Assembly: GCA_041739465.1 (NCBI GenBank) | Contig: JBGSNX010000045.1 | Span: 1 to 64,000, forward strand | From: BOKV01 sp041739465 | GTDB taxonomy: Bacteria; Pseudomonadota; Alphaproteobacteria; Rhizobiales; Rhizobiaceae | Direction of reading: 5' to 3' | DNA: 64,000 bases | Shown here: positions 33,318-42,602 of the stretch, in pieces | Layout: every line of letters begins with the position of its first letter | Numbering within the stretch: position 1 is the first letter of the stretch | The notes under the pieces: generated by a model | Database searches by the model: none | What the model saw: only the letters and a program-made list of their open reading frames with translations | Told to the model about the DNA's origin: nothing | Translations under genes and position numbers: made by a program

Positions 33318-35969
33318 CTACTCAGCCTCGAGCAAGCGCTCCAGATAGCGCTTCTCGATCAACGGTCCGTCCGGCTCGCCGAGGCGCTTGCGGATGGCTT
33401 CCATGATCTCTCTGGCGCGCTGCGCCTCAATTTCGTCCGGCACTTTGGTATCGTCGCCTTCGTCCAGACCTTGCGCCTGCTGGTTGCGGCCCAGCGGGTC
33501 GGAGCGCTGACGGTCTTCACCCTGGCCTTCGCCTTCACCTGGTTGCTGGCCGCCGGGCTGACCTCTTCCGGCCATCTGCTGCATCATTTGCTGCACGCCC
33601 TGCCGCAAAGCTTCAAGGGCCTGACCCTGGTCGCCGGTGGCATCGCCAGCATTGCCCTGGCCAAGGTTTTTCCCGGCTTCGCCCATTTCGCGGCCCGCCT
33701 CGCCAAACTGCTTGGACGGGTCAAGACCCATGCCTTCAAGCTGCTTGCCCAATTCACCAAGCTGCTTTTGCAGCGCTTCCTGCTGTTGTTGCAGCTTCTT
33801 GAGCGCTTCTGCAAACTCTTCAGGCGTCATTGGTTGCCCGTTCTGGGGCTGCCCGTCCTGGGGTTGGCCATCTTGAGGTTGGCCTTCCTGGTTCTGGCCA
33901 TTGCGGGACTGGTCCTGCTGCTGGCCGGGCTGCTGTTCGCCATTGGGCTGCTGCTGGCCCTGTTGCCTGTTTTGCTGCTGCTGCATGCGGAACGTTTCGT
34001 CCAGCAATTGCTGCTGCTGGCGCATCAATTCGCTCAATTGGTCGAGCGCCTCGTTCATTTCATTGCTTTGTGTCTGTTGCTGCGGCTGGTTTCTGCCGGC
34101 GCGTAAATTGTCCATCATGCGCTGCATTTCGCTCAACAGCTGACGCGCTGCATCTTTCGAGCCTGAACGCGCAAGATCTTCGATGCGGTCCATCATCTTT
34201 TCAAGGTCGCGCTGGCGGAGCGTTCTGGCCATCGGGTTCTGGTCAAGCGGGCTTTGACGCGAAGGGTTTTCCATCGCTTCGCGGATCAATTGCTGCATCA
34301 GCTCGTTCATCGCCTGCCGCAATTCCTGCATCAGCTTCTGGATTTCCTCATCGGGAGCATCGCGTTCCAGCGCTTCTGAAAGTTTCTCCTGCGCCTCGCG
34401 CAGTGCCCGCTCGGCAGCGGTGAGGTCGCCAAACTCGACCGCAAGGGCAATTTCCCACAACAGATCGAGCGAGGAACGCAATGTGTCATCATTGCGGGCA
34501 TCGACGATCCGGCGCCATGCGCTCTTCATAGCAATGAATGTCGCGGGAGATTTGATGAAGTCTTCTGGTGAAGTAAGGGTGGCATCCAGCAGATCGGCGA
34601 CGCGCTGTTGTTTGTTGGCATCAAGCGCCAGAATGCGGCGCTGTTCGATCAAAGCCTTTGCCAGCGGATTGTTGAACTGGCGGCCGGGAAGAACCATCGA
34701 ATGCGGTGCGCTGGTGCCTTTTTGACCGGCATCATCGGTGGACTCAAGGGTCAGCGTCACCTTTCCCCCGGCCCAAGGGTGTTGGGTAAGGTCCCGGTTC
34801 ACCTTGGCAGTACCTGATGTCGCCCTTTGGCGCGGTAGTGAGAGCGCGAGTTCCGGTGCCTCTACCAGCGGCCTTGCATCGGGAGATTGTTCGTCCTGAG
34901 CTGTGACAATCCCGCGTGCCGAGGCTACACCGTAGTCGTCGGAAACCTCATAGGATAGCTGGAGCGAACCGGAGAGCGCAGCGGAGGGAATCTCCGTCAT
35001 TGCAATCGCAGGCGGCGTATCGGCGACCACCTCGATCTTCCATTGGGCGAGGGAATTCTTGCCCAAATTGAAGCTGACCGTGCCGCTTTGGGTGAGTTTT
35101 GTGGCAAATTCGGCAATTGCGGTAGAGCCATTTGCAGGTGTAGCTGAAACAGGCGTTGCAACTGCATCAGGCGCTACAACAGGTGCGGCCAATTGCTGTG
35201 CCGGGCCGCCGACATCAGGTGTAAATTGTGCAGATACCTTGTTGTCGCCTACAAACCTGAGGAACAGATCGCTGCCGGCCGGAACGGTGAAAATGCTAGC
35301 CAAATCTTGCTGTTGACCAGTCAGATAGACCGGTGGCTTGCGGGTGTAGGCTGGGGGATTTACCCACGCGTCCAACCTGCTGAGCACTTCAGCGGTGTCG
35401 ATCCTGACGGAAAACGCATCGGCGATGCGCCCGCCTTGTGGCCCGAATGAAAAGCCGAATGCTGCAAACGCAGCGGCGGCAAGGAAGGCGCGCAAAGCCC
35501 AGGGGTCAGTGGCATTGCCATCGGTTTGAGGCGCGCCACCGGTCAGGTTGCCGAGCCTGCCTGCCATGCGGCTGCGATGCTCGCTCCAAAGCGCTTCGGC
35601 CAGCGGATCACCACCGCCAAAAGCGATCGGGTCCGACTGGGCGGTCAAAGGCCGGTGTTCGAGGCGGGAACTTTTTTCAACACGGCGCGAGACTTCTGCA
35701 GCGTCGGGAACGCGAAAAGCCCGCAATTTGTATGCTGCGACCAAAAAAAGCCCGCCGAACACTGCAAGGCCGGCAAGCCGGGCTGGTTGCGGCAGGCCTG
35801 CCCATAGTCCCAGCCATGAAACGGAAGCAAACGCGAGAAACACGCAGGCAGCGGGAATTGCCAGTGGCCAAAGCCGTTCCCACACCATTCCGAGAAAGGC
35901 TGCAGCGCGAACGCCAAGCCCGGCCGATTGCGTATGTGTTGCTTTGGAACCTTGATCGCTCTGCGTCAT
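33318..35969 (-). CDS. TIGR02302 family (DUF4175) large membrane-associated protein
   Basis: An 883-residue protein. N-terminal hydrophobic segments at about 34-70 (LAIPAACVFLAFASVSWLGL and ARLAGLAVFGGLFLVAAYKL) and another near 160 are followed by a large beta-rich region resembling alpha-2-macroglobulin-type repeats. Next comes a helical stretch rich in Glu/Arg, then a Gln/Asn/Gly-rich low-complexity segment (about 610-830) with repeated QPQDGQPQDGQPQNGQP-like units. The C-terminus is charged. The family is confined to alphaproteobacteria and uncharacterised. It follows lysA on the same strand. Confidence 0.88.
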   Translation of the reverse strand: MTQSDQGSKATHTQSAGLGVRAAAFLGMVWERLWPLAIPAACVFLAFASVSWLGLWAGLPQPARLAGLAVFGGLFLVAAYKLRAFRVPDAAEVSRRVEKSSRLEHRPLTAQSDPIAFGGGDPLAEALWSEHRSRMAGRLGNLTGGAPQTDGNATDPWALRAFLAAAAFAAFGFSFGPQGGRIADAFSVRIDTAEVLSRLDAWVNPPAYTRKPPVYLTGQQQDLASIFTVPAGSDLFLRFVGDNKVSAQFTPDVGGPAQQLAAPVVAPDAVATPVSATPANGSTAIAEFATKLTQSGTVSFNLGKNSLAQWKIEVVADTPPAIAMTEIPSAALSGSLQLSYEVSDDYGVASARGIVTAQDEQSPDARPLVEAPELALSLPRQRATSGTAKVNRDLTQHPWAGGKVTLTLESTDDAGQKGTSAPHSMVLPGRQFNNPLAKALIEQRRILALDANKQQRVADLLDATLTSPEDFIKSPATFIAMKSAWRRIVDARNDDTLRSSLDLLWEIALAVEFGDLTAAERALREAQEKLSEALERDAPDEEIQKLMQELRQAMNELMQQLIREAMENPSRQSPLDQNPMARTLRQRDLEKMMDRIEDLARSGSKDAARQLLSEMQRMMDNLRAGRNQPQQQTQSNEMNEALDQLSELMRQQQQLLDETFRMQQQQNRQQGQQQPNGEQQPGQQQDQSRNGQNQEGQPQDGQPQDGQPQNGQPMTPEEFAEALKKLQQQQEALQKQLGELGKQLEGMGLDPSKQFGEAGREMGEAGKNLGQGNAGDATGDQGQALEALRQGVQQMMQQMAGRGQPGGQQPGEGEGQGEDRQRSDPLGRNQQAQGLDEGDDTKVPDEIEAQRAREIMEAIRKRLGEPDGPLIEKRYLERLLEAE

Positions 35970-36075
35970 TCGACCTCTTCGCCAATTGCCGCCGGAACTG
36001 CCGACAAGGAAAAGCTAGCACACAATTGCGCAATTTCGAGGGTTAACGACAAAAACTGGCCGAAAAGTGAACGGG

Positions 36076-37347
36076 CTATATCTGCAGCCAGGGTGGCAGG
36101 CGATCAAGGCCGATGAGCTCTTCCAATGAAAGACGCGGGCGGACAACATGAAATTGATCGCCGCGAACCAGAACCTCAGGGACCAATGGCCGGGTGTTGT
36201 AGGTTCCGGCCTGCACCGCGCCATAGGCGCCGGCGGTGCCGATGGCATAAAGATCGCGCTGTGCCATTTGCGGCATCTTGCGGTCCAATGCGATGAAATC
36301 TCCAGATTCACAGACCGGTCCTACCAGATCAGCCTTGATCCATTGCGTTCCAATTCCCGGCTCTGTCACCGGCATGATTTCATGCCAGGCATCGTACAGC
36401 GTTGGCCGAACCAGATCGTTCATTGCTGTATCGCCAATGACAAAGGTCCGCTCGCCTGTCTGCTTGACGTAAATGACCTGTCCGACAAGCACGCCGGCAT
36501 TGCCGCAGATCAACCGTCCTGGCTCAAATATCACCTGGCAATCCAGGGCGCGCACGTGCTTCTTGACGATTTCGGCATAAGCACCGGGTTCGGGCGGCGG
36601 CATGTTGTCAAGGCGGTAGGGTATGCCAAGACCGCCGCCAAGATCGACGTGTTCAATTGCATGCCCTTCATTGCGAAGCTGCCGGACCAGACCTTCGAGC
36701 TTGGCAAAAGCAAGATCGAACGGCTCCAGTTCGGTGATCTGGCTGCCGATGTGCATGTCGATGCCGGTGACCCGAATGCCCGGAAGGCTTGCAGCCAGCT
36801 GGTAAGCGGAACCCGCCTGCGCCCATGGAATGCCGAACTTGTCGTCCTTTTTTCCTGTGGAGATTTTTGCGTGGGTTCCAGCGTCGACATCGGGATTGAT
36901 CCGCAGCGATATGCGCGCCTCGATATTGCTGGCAACCGCCCGCTGCGACAAGGCCTGAAGCTCGGGAACAGACTCAACGTTGAAACACAGGATGCCGGCA
37001 GCAAGACCGGCGTCAAGTTCCGGTTCGGTTTTGCCAACCCCTGAAAACATGATCTTGTGGGGTGGAACACCAGCAAGCAGTGCGCGTTGCAATTCGCCGC
37101 CAGACACCACATCGGCGCCAGCCCCCAATTGCGCTAGCGTTGCAATGACTGCCTGGTTGGAATTGGCCTTCAAAGCATAGCACACAAGCGCATCTATGTC
37201 GTCGAAAGCTGCGGAAAACACCCGGTAATGCCGCTCCAGCGTGGCGGTCGAATAGCAGTAAAAGGGAGTACCGACCTCGCGCGCAATGTCTGCGATTGCG
37301 ACGTCTTCGGCGTGCAGATGGCCGTCCCGATATTCAAAATGGTTCAC
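36076..37347 (-). CDS. lysA: Diaminopimelate decarboxylase
   Basis: A 423-residue PLP enzyme of the alanine racemase-like fold III. The PLP lysine lies in VCYALKANSNQAVI, the glycine-rich phosphate site in HVDLGGGLGIPY, and the catalytic Cys in GPVCESGDFIALDR. The IDMHIGSQI segment contains the His stacking on PLP. It performs the last step of lysine synthesis, meso-diaminopimelate to L-lysine. It is 39 bases downstream of the small lipoprotein and after argH, a standard rhizobial arrangement. Confidence 0.96.
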   Translation of the reverse strand: MNHFEYRDGHLHAEDVAIADIAREVGTPFYCYSTATLERHYRVFSAAFDDIDALVCYALKANSNQAVIATLAQLGAGADVVSGGELQRALLAGVPPHKIMFSGVGKTEPELDAGLAAGILCFNVESVPELQALSQRAVASNIEARISLRINPDVDAGTHAKISTGKKDDKFGIPWAQAGSAYQLAASLPGIRVTGIDMHIGSQITELEPFDLAFAKLEGLVRQLRNEGHAIEHVDLGGGLGIPYRLDNMPPPEPGAYAEIVKKHVRALDCQVIFEPGRLICGNAGVLVGQVIYVKQTGERTFVIGDTAMNDLVRPTLYDAWHEIMPVTEPGIGTQWIKADLVGPVCESGDFIALDRKMPQMAQRDLYAIGTAGAYGAVQAGTYNTRPLVPEVLVRGDQFHVVRPRLSLEELIGLDRLPPWLQI

Positions 37348-37386
37348 GGCAAAGCTTCCGAGAAGGTGTGGAAAAAATGGTTTGGC

Positions 37387-37590
37387 TTACTGGATGAGGC
37401 CGTCAAGGATGAATGGCCGGTCCGGTACAGTGGCCGCAGGCGCCTGTTTAACCACCTGGCCCTGCTCGTCTGTTGCAAGCACGGCAGCGGAGGATGGCGG
37501 CAGTGGGTCGCCACGGCGACCACATGCCCCAAGCGCCAGTGCTGCCGACAGCACCAGAACCATTGCGCAAAGCGGTTTCAATTTGAACAT
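37387..37590 (-). CDS. lptM: Small LptM-like lipoprotein
   Basis: A 67-residue lipoprotein. The signal peptide KLKPLCAMVLVLSAALALGAC ends in a lipobox (ALGAC), and the mature N-terminus CGRRGDPLPP matches the short conserved block of LptM/YifL proteins. These mature LptD, the LPS transporter, in Escherichia coli. ATG 37590 is used; an in-frame ATG at 37644 would add 18 residues before the signal. The location between argH and lysA is the classic place for this family. Confidence 0.85.
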   Translation of the reverse strand: MFKLKPLCAMVLVLSAALALGACGRRGDPLPPSSAAVLATDEQGQVVKQAPAATVPDRPFILDGLIQ

Positions 37591-37697
37591 TCCGGACCGG
37601 TCCTGCAAGGATCCACCCCTGTTGCAAAGGCAGCTAAAAACCAAGCGTGGTTATTCGACAAGCGCCCGCGAATGTCAAACGCCGCGTAGCGATCGTA

Positions 37698-39122
37698 TCA
37701 AATGGCCTGGCCTTCTCCCGCCAGCCGTTCGCGCCAGTAATCAACTTGCGCCAGCACGTTTTGAGGCGCGGTGCCGCCAAAGCTTGTGCGGCTCTCAACC
37801 GATTTGCGCACCGAAAGCACAGAAAAAACGTCTTGTTTGATTCTCATATCAACCGATTGCAGGTCTGCAAGCGAAAGCGCCTCCAGTCCGCAATTCTTCT
37901 GCTCGGCAAGTGCCACTGCCTTGCCTGTGACATGATGGGCTTCCCGAAACGGCAATCCGGCTTCACGCACCAGCCAATCGGCAAGGTCGGTGGCGATCGA
38001 GTAGCCTGATCCGGCGGCGGCGGCCATTTTCGCCTCGTTGACAGTGAGGTCGGAGATCATGCCAGTCATGGCAAGTATACAAAGTTCAAGGCTTTGGGCG
38101 GCGTCGAAAACGGCTTCCTTGTCTTCTTGCATGTCCTTGGAATAGGTGAGCGGCAATCCTTTCATCACGGTCAGCAGTGCCAGGAGCGAACCGTTGATGC
38201 GGCCGGTCTTGGCGCGGACCAGTTCGGCGGCATCGGGATTGCGTTTTTGCGGCATTATCGAAGACCCGGTTGAAAACCGGTCGGACAGGCGCACAAAACC
38301 GAATTGCGGTGTTGACCAGATGACGATTTCTTCGGCCAGGCGCGAAAGGTGTGTTGCGCAAATTGACGCAGCGCTGAGGAAGTCCAGCGCGAAATCGCGG
38401 TCGGAAACCGAATCCAGCGAGTTTCGCGTGGGTTCACGGAAGCCAAGTGCTTTGGCAGTCATCTGCCGATCAACGGGGAAAGAAGTCCCCGCCAGCGCTG
38501 CAGCGCCCAGCGGGCATTCGTCCATCCGGGTGATGGCATCGGCCAGCCGCGAACGGTCACGGGCCAGCATTTCGACATAGGCCATGCAGTGATGACCAAA
38601 AGTCACCGGCTGTGCGGTCTGCAAATGGGTAAAGCCGGGCATCAAAGTTGCGCTGTGCGCCTGTGCCTTGTCGAGAAAGGCAGTCATAAGGTCGCCAAGC
38701 AATGCATGGGTGTTGATTGCGGTCTGCTTCACCCACAGGCGAAAATCGACGGCTACCTGGTCGTTGCGGGAACGGGCGGTGTGCAGCCGACCGGCAGATG
38801 GGCCGATCAGTTCGGCCAGCCGCGACTCGACATTCATGTGAATGTCTTCAAGTTTGGTCTGGAACTGGAACGTCCCGCTCTCGATTTCTGACAGAATCGT
38901 GTTGAGACCGGCATCGATTTTTGTTGCATCGTCGGCCGAAATGATTTTCTGGCGAGCCAGCATGGCAGCGTGCGCTCTGGACCCTTCAATGTCCTGCGCA
39001 TAGAGCTTGCGGTCAAAGCCTATGGAAGCATTGATCGCTTCCATGATTGCGTCGGGACCGGAGGTGAAGCGTCCGCCCCACATCTTGTTGCCCTTCGTCT
39101 CGTCAGAAGCGTTGTCGGTCAT
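37698..39122 (-). CDS. argH: Argininosuccinate lyase
   Basis: A 474-residue fumarase/aspartase superfamily enzyme. The superfamily signature GSSIMPQKRNPDAAE carries the catalytic serine loop. Others are TARSRNDQVAVDFRLW and GFTHLQTAQPVTFGHH with the catalytic His. It releases arginine and fumarate from argininosuccinate. It is the first gene of argH-lptM-lysA-TIGR02302 and is divergent from tlpA with only 25 bases between the starts. Confidence 0.96.
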   Translation of the reverse strand: MTDNASDETKGNKMWGGRFTSGPDAIMEAINASIGFDRKLYAQDIEGSRAHAAMLARQKIISADDATKIDAGLNTILSEIESGTFQFQTKLEDIHMNVESRLAELIGPSAGRLHTARSRNDQVAVDFRLWVKQTAINTHALLGDLMTAFLDKAQAHSATLMPGFTHLQTAQPVTFGHHCMAYVEMLARDRSRLADAITRMDECPLGAAALAGTSFPVDRQMTAKALGFREPTRNSLDSVSDRDFALDFLSAASICATHLSRLAEEIVIWSTPQFGFVRLSDRFSTGSSIMPQKRNPDAAELVRAKTGRINGSLLALLTVMKGLPLTYSKDMQEDKEAVFDAAQSLELCILAMTGMISDLTVNEAKMAAAAGSGYSIATDLADWLVREAGLPFREAHHVTGKAVALAEQKNCGLEALSLADLQSVDMRIKQDVFSVLSVRKSVESRTSFGGTAPQNVLAQVDYWRERLAGEGQAI

Positions 39123-39147
39123 TTTTTCCTCTCCGGGAGGTATTGTT

Positions 39148-39786
39148 TTGAACAGAGCGATCTTGTTTCGTTACGGCTTGCCAGCGGCGCTGGTCATCAT
39201 CGCAATTGCCGCCGGGATATACGGCATAGGCAAAGGCTCTGGCAATGTCGCAACTGCCTGCACGTCTTCGCCTGAAATTGCAAAACAGATGGCAGGCCTC
39301 AACACGGGCGCAGTCGCGGCATTTTCCTTTACAGAACGCCTTGAAGACATTTCCGCCGTCTCATTTGACGACTTGCAGGGCAAGCGCCGAACCCTTTCGG
39401 AATGGAAGGACCGGGTAGTCCTTCTCAATCTGTGGGCCACGTGGTGTGCGCCGTGCAGGGAAGAAATGCCCGCACTCAAGGCGTTGCAGGAAGGTCTTGG
39501 AGGCAAGGATTTTGAGGTTGTTCCCGTCAGCATCGACATAGGAACTGCACAAAAGCCGAAAAACTTCTATGTGGAGAATGATCTTTCGGCGTTGCCGTTC
39601 TTCCACGACGGCAAGATGGCCCCGTTCAACGATCTGAAAAAGCGCAGCCTCGCCTTTGGCATGCCGACAACGCTGTTGGTGGGCCGGGATGGTTGCGTGA
39701 TTGGCGCTCTCAACGGACCTGCCGACTGGGCCAGTGACGAGGCAAAGGCGCTGGTTGGCAAGGCAATTGGCGCAAAGGCGCTCTAG
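39148..39786 (+). CDS. tlpA: TlpA family thiol:disulfide oxidoreductase
   Basis: A 212-residue membrane-anchored thioredoxin-fold protein. One N-terminal helix (about 8-28, YGLPAALVIIAIAAGIYGI) is followed by a periplasmic domain with the active site WATWCAPCREEMP. It would reduce disulfides, for instance in cytochrome c or oxidase copper-site assembly. The start is TTG 39148, seven bases after GGGAGG; the longer ATG frame from 39007 runs into divergent argH. The gene ends at the base next to the convergent hbd stop. Confidence 0.9.
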   Translation: MNRAILFRYGLPAALVIIAIAAGIYGIGKGSGNVATACTSSPEIAKQMAGLNTGAVAAFSFTERLEDISAVSFDDLQGKRRTLSEWKDRVVLLNLWATWCAPCREEMPALKALQEGLGGKDFEVVPVSIDIGTAQKPKNFYVENDLSALPFFHDGKMAPFNDLKKRSLAFGMPTTLLVGRDGCVIGALNGPADWASDEAKALVGKAIGAKAL

Positions 39787-40683
39787 TTAGCGGGTGGGGA
39801 CTGGTTCGCCGCTGCGATAATCATAAAACCCGCGACCGGCCTTGCGGCCCAGCCAGCCGGCTTCGACATATTTCACCAGAAGCGGGCAGGGACGGTATTT
39901 GCTATCTGACAATCCGTCATGCAGGACCTGCATGATCGAAAGGCAGGTGTCGAGACCGATGAAATCGGCCAACTGCAGCGGACCCATCGGGTGGTTGGCA
40001 CCCAGCCGCATTGCAGTGTCGATGCCGTCGACGCTGCCCACACCTTCATACAGCGTGTAGATTGCCTCGTTGATCATCGGCAGCAGGATGCGGTTGACCA
40101 TGAAGGCCGGAAAGTCTTCGGAAACCGCAACGACCTTGTCGAGCGAGGTCACAAAACTGCGGGCGATGTTGAAGGTTTTGTCCTCGGTCGCGATACCGCG
40201 CACAAGTTCAACCAGCTTCATCTTCGGTACCGGGTTCATGAAGTGAATGCCGATGAAGCGTTCCGGCCGGTCGGTCGAAGAAGCAAGCCTAGTGATCGAG
40301 ATCGACGATGTGTTGGTGCCGATCAAGGCTTCCGGATTGAGCGTGGGGCAGAGGCTTGCATAAATCTGGCGCTTGATTGCCTCGTTTTCGGAAGCAGCCT
40401 CGATGACCAGATCGCAACTGGCGAGGTCTTCAAGGGTTTTGGCGGGCGCCAGCCGGTCAACGGCCTTTGCGCGCTCTTCTTCTGTAAGCTTGCCACTGGT
40501 GACCTGTCTTGCAAGGTTTCCGGTGATGGTTGCGAGGCGCGATTCGACGTTCTCCATGGAGAGGTCGTTCATCAGCACGTCATAGCCCGACAGGGCGCAG
40601 ACAAACGCAATGCCCCCGCCCATCTGGCCGGCACCAATGATGCCGACCCGTTTGATGCCGTGGTGTTGCGAGCCGTCGGTCAT
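39787..40683 (-). CDS. hbd: 3-hydroxybutyryl-CoA dehydrogenase
   Basis: A 298-residue 3-hydroxyacyl-CoA dehydrogenase. The NAD motif is VGIIGAGQMGGGIA near the N-terminus, and the catalytic His lies in FIGIHFMNPVPKMKLVELV. The C-terminal domain has PMGPLQLADFIGLD. ATG 40683 (MTDGSQHHGIKRVG) is used instead of the in-frame ATG at 40713. It oxidises (S)-3-hydroxybutyryl-CoA to acetoacetyl-CoA and is the last gene of etfB-etfA-hbd. Confidence 0.93.
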   Translation of the reverse strand: MTDGSQHHGIKRVGIIGAGQMGGGIAFVCALSGYDVLMNDLSMENVESRLATITGNLARQVTSGKLTEEERAKAVDRLAPAKTLEDLASCDLVIEAASENEAIKRQIYASLCPTLNPEALIGTNTSSISITRLASSTDRPERFIGIHFMNPVPKMKLVELVRGIATEDKTFNIARSFVTSLDKVVAVSEDFPAFMVNRILLPMINEAIYTLYEGVGSVDGIDTAMRLGANHPMGPLQLADFIGLDTCLSIMQVLHDGLSDSKYRPCPLLVKYVEAGWLGRKAGRGFYDYRSGEPVPTR

Positions 40684-40753
40684 GAATTTTTTCCAGTCAC
40701 AATTGCGGTCCAAAAACCCGACCGGAGGCCGCGATTATGGGGCAAATTGGCGT

Positions 40754-41686
40754 TCAATCCAACGCTTTTTCCAGTTGCGGCAATGCTTCGAAGAGATCAG
40801 CGACAAGGCCATAGTCGGCCACCTGGAAAATCGGTGCTTCCTCGTCCTTGTTGATGGCAACGATCACCTTGGAATCCTTCATGCCCGCCAGATGCTGGAT
40901 GGCACCTGAAATGCCGCACGCGATGTACAGATCAGGCGCGACCACCTTGCCGGTCTGGCCAACCTGCCAGTCAGTGGGTGCGTAGCCGGCATCCACCGCA
41001 GCGCGCGCTGCGCCGACGGCTGCCTTGAGCTTGTCGGCGACCGGCAGAACCACTTCCATGAACCGTTCGCGCGAGCCAAGTGCGCGGCCACCCGAAATGA
41101 TGATCCTGGCTGAGGTAAGTTCGGGACGGTCGTTCTTTTGCAATGCTGCTTCGAGGAACTTGGACAGTCCCTTGTCGCCTTCGCCGCCAATGGCTTCGAC
41201 CGGCGCAGAACCACCTTCGGATGCTGCCTGAAACCCGGCTGTGCGGATCGTGATGACTTTCGTTGCGTCGGTCGCCTGGACTGTCTGGATGGCATTGCCG
41301 GCGTAGATCGGCCGGTCAAAAGTGTCCGGTCCATGCACGACGATGACATCAGAGACCTGCATGACATCTAGCAGCGCAGCAACCCGCGGCATCACGTTCT
41401 TGCCGGTGGATGTTGCAGCGCTTGCGAGCGCTCCATAGGCGGGCGCCAGCTTCACCAAAAGCGCCGCCACCGGTTCTGCCAGCGCATGTTCATATTCCGC
41501 GCTGTCGGCCAGCAGAACCTTGCTCACTCCAGAAAGCTTTGCGGCGGCATCGGCGACAGATTTGCAGCCTTTGCCAGCCACGAGGATGTGAACGTCGCTG
41601 CCCATCAGGGAAGCAGCGCTCAGCGCCTTGGCGGTCTGGTCGGAAAGCGACTTGTTGTCGTGATCGGCGAGAAGAAGAGTTGCCAT
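40754..41686 (-). CDS. etfA: Electron transfer flavoprotein, alpha subunit
   Basis: A 310-residue protein. The N-terminal ETF domain starts ATLLLADHDNKSLSDQTAKAL. The C-terminal FAD-binding domain shows VAPDLYIACGISGAIQHL and the family end AINKDEEAPIFQVADYGLVADL. It takes electrons from acyl-CoA dehydrogenases such as the one at 2944-4086 and passes them to ETF-ubiquinone oxidoreductase. It lies 23 bases after etfB. Confidence 0.95.
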   Translation of the reverse strand: MATLLLADHDNKSLSDQTAKALSAASLMGSDVHILVAGKGCKSVADAAAKLSGVSKVLLADSAEYEHALAEPVAALLVKLAPAYGALASAATSTGKNVMPRVAALLDVMQVSDVIVVHGPDTFDRPIYAGNAIQTVQATDATKVITIRTAGFQAASEGGSAPVEAIGGEGDKGLSKFLEAALQKNDRPELTSARIIISGGRALGSRERFMEVVLPVADKLKAAVGAARAAVDAGYAPTDWQVGQTGKVVAPDLYIACGISGAIQHLAGMKDSKVIVAINKDEEAPIFQVADYGLVADLFEALPQLEKALD

Positions 41687-41709
41687 TGTCTTGGTTCCTT
41701 CGGCGAATG

Positions 41710-42459
41710 TCAGAGAACGCCAGCTTCGTTTTTCAGCTTGTCGACAAGTTCGGCGACCGACTTGACCTTGACGCCCGCTTTTCGGGTTGCGGGTTCAACG
41801 GTAATGAGCACCTTGAGCCGGGGCGCAACATCAACGCCATAGTCAGCCGGGGTCTTTTCATCGAGCGGCTTTTTCTTCGCCTTCATGATGTTGGGAAGCG
41901 AGGCGTAGCGCGGTTCGTTGAGGCGCAAGTCTGTCGTGACAATAACCGGCATCGTGCATTCAACGATCTGCAAGCCGCCATCCACCTCGCGGGTGACCTT
42001 CGCCTTGTCGCCCATGATTTCCAGCTTCGAGGCAAAGGTTGCCTGGCTCCAGCCAAGCAATGCTGCCAGCATCTGGCCGGTCTGGTTGGCGTCATCGTCA
42101 ATTGCCTGTTTGCCGACAATCACCAAGCCCGGCTGTTCGGCGTCGATAACGCCTTTCAGGATTTTGGCGACCGCCAATGGTTCGACAATGGTGTCGCATT
42201 TCACCAGGATGCCGCGATCTGCGCCCATCGCGAGAGCCGTGCGAATGGTTTCCTGCGCTTGCTGCGGTCCTATGGATACCGCGATGACTTCGGTGGCCTT
42301 TCCGGCCTCTTTCTGGCGCAACGCTTCCTCGATGGCGATTTCATCGAAGGGATTCATGGACATCTTGACGTTTGCAAGTTCCACGCCTGACCCATCCGCC
42401 TTGACGCGGATCTTGACGTTGTAGTCCACCACCCGCTTGACCGGGACAATAATTTTCAT
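41710..42459 (-). CDS. etfB: Electron transfer flavoprotein, beta subunit
   Basis: A 249-residue protein started at ATG 42459 (MKIIVPVKRVVDYNVKIRVK). It has MNPFDEIAIEEALRQKE, IGPQQAQETIRTALAMGADRG, GKQAIDDDANQTGQMLA and the ETF beta signature VDGGLQIVECTMPVIVTTDL. It binds AMP in the ETF heterodimer. First gene of the operon; a perfect ACGT palindrome lies about 90 bases upstream (42550-42567). Confidence 0.95.
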   Translation of the reverse strand: MKIIVPVKRVVDYNVKIRVKADGSGVELANVKMSMNPFDEIAIEEALRQKEAGKATEVIAVSIGPQQAQETIRTALAMGADRGILVKCDTIVEPLAVAKILKGVIDAEQPGLVIVGKQAIDDDANQTGQMLAALLGWSQATFASKLEIMGDKAKVTREVDGGLQIVECTMPVIVTTDLRLNEPRYASLPNIMKAKKKPLDEKTPADYGVDVAPRLKVLITVEPATRKAGVKVKSVAELVDKLKNEAGVL

Positions 42460-42549
42460 CTGGCACCCTTTCGAACGAAACCTGCATTCAAATGCGCTTG
42501 CGAGCCGCGCTCGCAACAATCCCAACAAACCGTCCGGCAACTACCGGCA

Positions 42550-42567
42550 ATTGACGTTTACGTCAAT
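42550..42567 (-). promoter_or_regulatory. Perfect 18-bp palindrome upstream of etfB (LiuR-like)
   Basis: ATTGACGTTTACGTCAAT has 8-bp arms and a TT centre. It resembles the ACGT-containing operators I recall for LiuR, a MerR-family regulator of branched-chain amino acid degradation. On the minus strand it supplies a TTGACG that could be a -35 element for etfB. No MerR gene is in the window. Confidence 0.55.
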
Positions 42568-42602
42568 ATCCTGCAATGCCGCAGGTGGCAGTACCACCTC
42601 TG

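Noticed and set aside
33471..34106. Plus-strand leucine-rich frame resembling a polytopic membrane protein
   Set aside because: Antisense of the Gln/CAG-rich tract in the TIGR02302 gene, which automatically reads as Leu-rich sequence.
36148..37044. Plus-strand 298-codon frame inside lysA
   Set aside because: Shadow of lysA, whose PLP and CESGD motifs are unmistakable; no ribosome site or family match.
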